From assembly GCA_030607835.1 (NCBI GenBank), contig JAUWJE010000051.1:1-9434 (forward strand): a DNA stretch of 9,434 nucleotides. Direction: 5' to 3'. Below, one piece after another: positions 7,716 to 9,434 of this stretch. The position numbers and the translations under genes were made by a program. Numbering within the stretch: position 1 is the stretch's first letter; the number at the start of each line of letters is the position of its first letter. The notes beneath the pieces were generated by a model that did not search any database, was not told the DNA's origin, and saw only the letters and a program-made list of their open reading frames with translations. The DNA comes from Candidatus Fermentibacterota bacterium (GTDB lineage: Bacteria > Fermentibacterota > Fermentibacteria > Fermentibacterales > JCC-6).

Positions 7716-8006
7716 TCAGGCTATAGAACTGAATTGCTGCTGAGCTTCCCTCCCGCAGAGAATAACGCAGCCGCCTGCATCAACAACCCACTGAAGTGTA
7801 AATCGAATTCCTGATGTTTCACTGTTGGATTGATTGATAACCCAGTTCCCGTTTTTTCCGGCGTAATCAGCGGGGACTGATTCTTTAGGAAACACGAGTA
7901 TTGAAAACCTGTTTCCCTTTGTGCCGAAAACACTTATAGCGTTAACATCTGCTGAGTTATTGGATGAGAGTTCCCAGGTTTCGTTTCCTGAAGCAAATTG
8001 TTTCAT
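7716..8006 (-). CDS. Small protein of unknown function (96 aa)
   Basis: I recognise no family. The frame is open from a GTG at 8024, but the start is best placed at the ATG at 8004-8006: a GGAGG (8013-8017) lies exactly six bases upstream, and a good promoter predicts transcription starting near 8027, almost on top of the GTG. The 96-residue product begins MKQFASGNETWELSS. It has no signal peptide or membrane segment, so it is probably cytoplasmic. It is rich in Ser and Asn, and shows likely beta strands around FSILVFPK and FTLQWVVDAGGCVILCG near the C-terminus, with two cysteines four positions apart (C-V-I-L-C). It is convergent with the receptor gene, with 12 bp between the stops, and lies 70 bp downstream of the mutS stop on the same strand. 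Its own promoter suggests expression independent of mutS. An overlapping shorter frame (7721-7933) lacks any such signals. Confidence 0.6.
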   Translation of the reverse strand: MKQFASGNETWELSSNNSADVNAISVFGTKGNRFSILVFPKESVPADYAGKNGNWVINQSNSETSGIRFTLQWVVDAGGCVILCGREAQQQFSSIA

Positions 8007-8012
8007 TAGTGA

Positions 8013-8017
8013 CCTCC
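8013..8017 (-). promoter_or_regulatory. Ribosome binding site deciding the start of the 96-aa gene
   Basis: Read on the minus strand, GGAGG is followed by six bases and then ATG (8004-8006). The match and spacing are near ideal. They select the ATG over the upstream in-frame GTG (8022-8024), which has no such site. Confidence 0.75.
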
Positions 8018-8033
8018 GTTTCACAACGAAGGT

Positions 8034-8062
8034 ACTATAGTAATGTTTCTGTTAGATGTAAA
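8034..8062 (-). promoter_or_regulatory. Sigma70-type promoter of the 96-aa gene
   Basis: On the minus strand, TTTACA (8062-8057, five of six matches to TTGACA) and TATAGT (8039-8034, five of six matches to TATAAT) are separated by exactly 17 nt. The predicted start of transcription near 8027 gives a leader of about 20 nt containing the GGAGG site and the ATG at 8006. The element lies in the 70-bp gap after the mutS stop codon, so it would drive the small gene independently of mutS. No transcription terminator for mutS is visible in the same gap. Confidence 0.62.
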
Positions 8063-8076
8063 CACCTGTTCACTAT

Positions 8077-9366
8077 TTAATTTATTCTGTCGCGCAGTTC
8101 ATACAGTATCTCCAGGGCGCGAAGCGGGGTCAGGGAATCTGGATCTATCTTCTTCAGTTCTTCTATAAGCGGATCTTCCGCCTCCGGCTCATTCAGTTGA
8201 AGTTCCATCTGATCCTCTGAAAATCCACCGGGCATGAGGTGACGTCCTGCTTCCAGATCCGAAAGGACCTTCCGCGCTCTTCTGACTACTTTTGAAGGCA
8301 CTCCCGCCATTGATGCTACATGTATACCGTAAGATTCATCGGTGCTGCCCTCCTCTAAATTGTAGAGAAACACTACTTTCCCACCGTTATCTATTACTTT
8401 TACATTTACATTGGCCACGTCAGGGAGAAAATTGGCGAGAACCGTCAGCTCATGGTAGTGTGTGGCAAAGAGAACCATCGGCCTGTGAGTACCGCTGTCA
8501 TGCAGATACTCGATCATCGACCAGGCAAGCGAAAGACCATCGTAAGTGCTTGTGCCTCTTCCGATTTCATCGAGTATAGCCAGACTGTCAGGCGTGCTTG
8601 AATTAAGAAGAGCAGCAGCTTCTGCCATTTCCACAAGGAAAGTTGACTGTCCTCTCGTAATTCTATCAACGGAGCCGATTCTTGTGAATATTCTATCGAT
8701 AGGAGAGAACGCCATCGATTCTGCCGGAACGAAGGATCCGGCTTGAGCAAGTACGATGAGCAGAGCAATCTGCCTCAGATAAGTCGACTTCCCCGCCATA
8801 TTCGGACCTGTTACGAGCAGAATCCGTCTTGTCTGGTCAAGTTCAAGGCTGTTCGGAACACATTCACCCTGAGGAAGAAGCACATCAAGAACCGGATGCC
8901 TGCCTTTACTGATTGAAATCCCGGGTGATTTCAGCAGTTCCGGTCTGACATATCCTCTTTTGGAAGCAAGTACACTGAGCGATGAAAGGACATCAATCTG
9001 AGCAAGCATTCTGCCGGCATTTCTGATTCCATCTAATCTCTTCGCTACTTTTTCCCTCAGATCAAAGAACAATGCGCTCTCGAGTTTTTCAATCAAATCA
9101 ACAGCTCTGAAGATTCTTGATTCAACCTCTTTCAGATCAGGAGTTATGAAACGTTCAGCGTTTACAAGAGTCTGTTTCCTAATGTAATGCTCGGGCACCT
9201 TTGAAAGATGGCTGTTCGAAACCTCAATGTAGTATCCGAAAACTTTGTTGCACCCAATGGACAGATTCGGTATACCCGTAGATTCCTTTTCCTTCTCGAT
9301 CCTTGATTTTATCCAATTGTGACCGCCGGAATGGATATCTCTGTATTCATCAAGCTCCTCAGCCAC
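8077..9366 (-). CDS. mutS: DNA mismatch repair protein MutS, C-terminal half
   Basis: MutS recognises base mismatches and recruits MutL to start repair on DNA. The 429 codons here cover the clamp and ATPase regions of a protein normally around 850-900 residues. Numbered from 9366: clamp and lever sequence KVFGYYIEVSNSHL (41-54), and TLVNAERFITPDLKEVE (66-82); Walker A TGPNMAGKST (186-195); GQSTFLVEM (239-247); Walker B ILDEIGRGTSTYDG (264-277); ATHYHEL (301-307); SYGIHVASMAGVP (345-357), the helix-turn-helix of the dimer interface; and a final LTPLRALEILYEL (412-424). All key ATPase residues are present. The mismatch-binding, connector and core domains would lie beyond the right edge. The 5' limit given is a GTG after which the frame is open, but it has no properly spaced ribosome binding site and corresponds to a mid-protein valine. 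It is almost certainly not a natural start: the MutS frame continues upstream through two stop codons. Confidence 0.9.
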   Translation of the reverse strand: MAEELDEYRDIHSGGHNWIKSRIEKEKESTGIPNLSIGCNKVFGYYIEVSNSHLSKVPEHYIRKQTLVNAERFITPDLKEVESRIFRAVDLIEKLESALFFDLREKVAKRLDGIRNAGRMLAQIDVLSSLSVLASKRGYVRPELLKSPGISISKGRHPVLDVLLPQGECVPNSLELDQTRRILLVTGPNMAGKSTYLRQIALLIVLAQAGSFVPAESMAFSPIDRIFTRIGSVDRITRGQSTFLVEMAEAAALLNSSTPDSLAILDEIGRGTSTYDGLSLAWSMIEYLHDSGTHRPMVLFATHYHELTVLANFLPDVANVNVKVIDNGGKVVFLYNLEEGSTDESYGIHVASMAGVPSKVVRRARKVLSDLEAGRHLMPGGFSEDQMELQLNEPEAEDPLIEELKKIDPDSLTPLRALEILYELRDRIN

Positions 9367-9434
9367 TCCTTCACGAATGACTCCTCAATCCGACAGTCTT
9401 GCAGGATGATTTTTCGAAAGAATTTATTCAATTA
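9367..9434 (-). pseudogene. mutS: Upstream mutS sequence interrupted by two stop codons
   Basis: The same reading frame as the MutS ATPase half continues to the window edge and still encodes MutS-like sequence. Translated, it gives ILSKNHPARLSD, a stop, then GVIREG, running straight into VAEELDEY. MutS proteins typically have a dPP-x-x-x-RDGGVIxxGxxxELDEx segment at this point, so the TGA (9385-9387) stands exactly where the first glycine of the GG pair is expected, and GGA to TGA is a single-base change. A second stop, TAA, lies at 9424-9426. The other two minus-strand frames do not resemble MutS, so this is not a simple frameshift. Either the gene carries nonsense mutations or the sequence near this edge has base errors. 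Confidence 0.65.

Noticed and set aside
7710..7720. Palindrome CCTGAATCAGG between the convergent genes as a bidirectional terminator
   Set aside because: The stem is only about four base pairs around a three-base loop, with no flanking T-run on either strand. It is too weak to call.
7721..7933. Alternative 70-aa minus-strand frame overlapping the 96-aa gene
   Set aside because: It has no ribosome binding site or promoter, while the overlapping 96-aa frame has both in ideal positions.
9385..9387. TGA recoded as glycine, as in SR1/Gracilibacteria genetic code
   Set aside because: TGA ends several genes here at sensible overlaps or domain ends (58-60, 4196-4198, 7701-7703, 7716-7718), and a TAA also breaks the same mutS frame. 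An altered code does not explain the interruption.
1..9434. CRISPR array, tRNA or rRNA gene, insertion sequence or phage remnant
   Set aside because: Reading both strands, I saw no regularly spaced repeats, no tRNA-like cloverleaf, no transposase or integrase motif and no terminal inverted repeats. Almost all bases belong to recognised genes.

Overview
The window reads as chromosomal DNA of a Gram-negative bacterium with an outer membrane. It encodes a TonB-dependent outer-membrane receptor, a MutS mismatch-repair ATPase and a set of envelope-type glycosyltransferases. Base composition looks moderate (roughly mid-40s to 50% GC by eye) and coding density is very high. The receptor style (short signal peptide, plug with an FRGGRSGEVLYIVDG-type motif, no N-terminal carboxypeptidase-like domain) recalls FCB-group and related uncultured phyla. 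That placement is a guess from style, not a demonstrated affiliation.

Layout. Positions 1-5047 hold a minus-strand run of five genes, read from right to left: a DPM1-like family-2 glycosyltransferase (4196-5047), a GT-B glycosyltransferase with an unusual C-terminal extension (2767-4203), a multi-pass membrane protein resembling GT-C enzymes (1182-2783), a GT4-type glycosyltransferase (58-1194), and the first 20 codons of another GT4-type enzyme that leaves the window at position 1. Every junction overlaps (8, 17, 13 and 4 nt), so the genes are almost certainly one translationally coupled operon for a surface glycan or glycoconjugate. A 55-bp AT-rich spacer (5048-5102) separates the operon from a divergent, complete TonB-dependent receptor gene (5103-7703, plus strand).

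Only 12 bp after the receptor stop, a small convergent minus-strand gene ends (7716-8006, 96 aa, no recognised family). It has a near-consensus sigma70-type promoter and a strong ribosome binding site, and these place its start at the ATG at 8006 rather than the GTG at 8024. The right end (8077-9434) is the C-terminal half of mutS on the minus strand. The clamp and ATPase regions are intact, but two in-frame stop codons (TGA 9385-9387, TAA 9424-9426) interrupt sequence that still reads as MutS. This is either a recent nonsense-broken gene or sequence error near the end of an assembly.

I found no undescribed multi-gene defence system, mobile element, CRISPR array or RNA gene. The points most worth checking are the interrupted mutS, the orphan 96-aa gene with its own strong promoter, and the glycosyltransferase with the extra C-terminal region and shifted catalytic motif.
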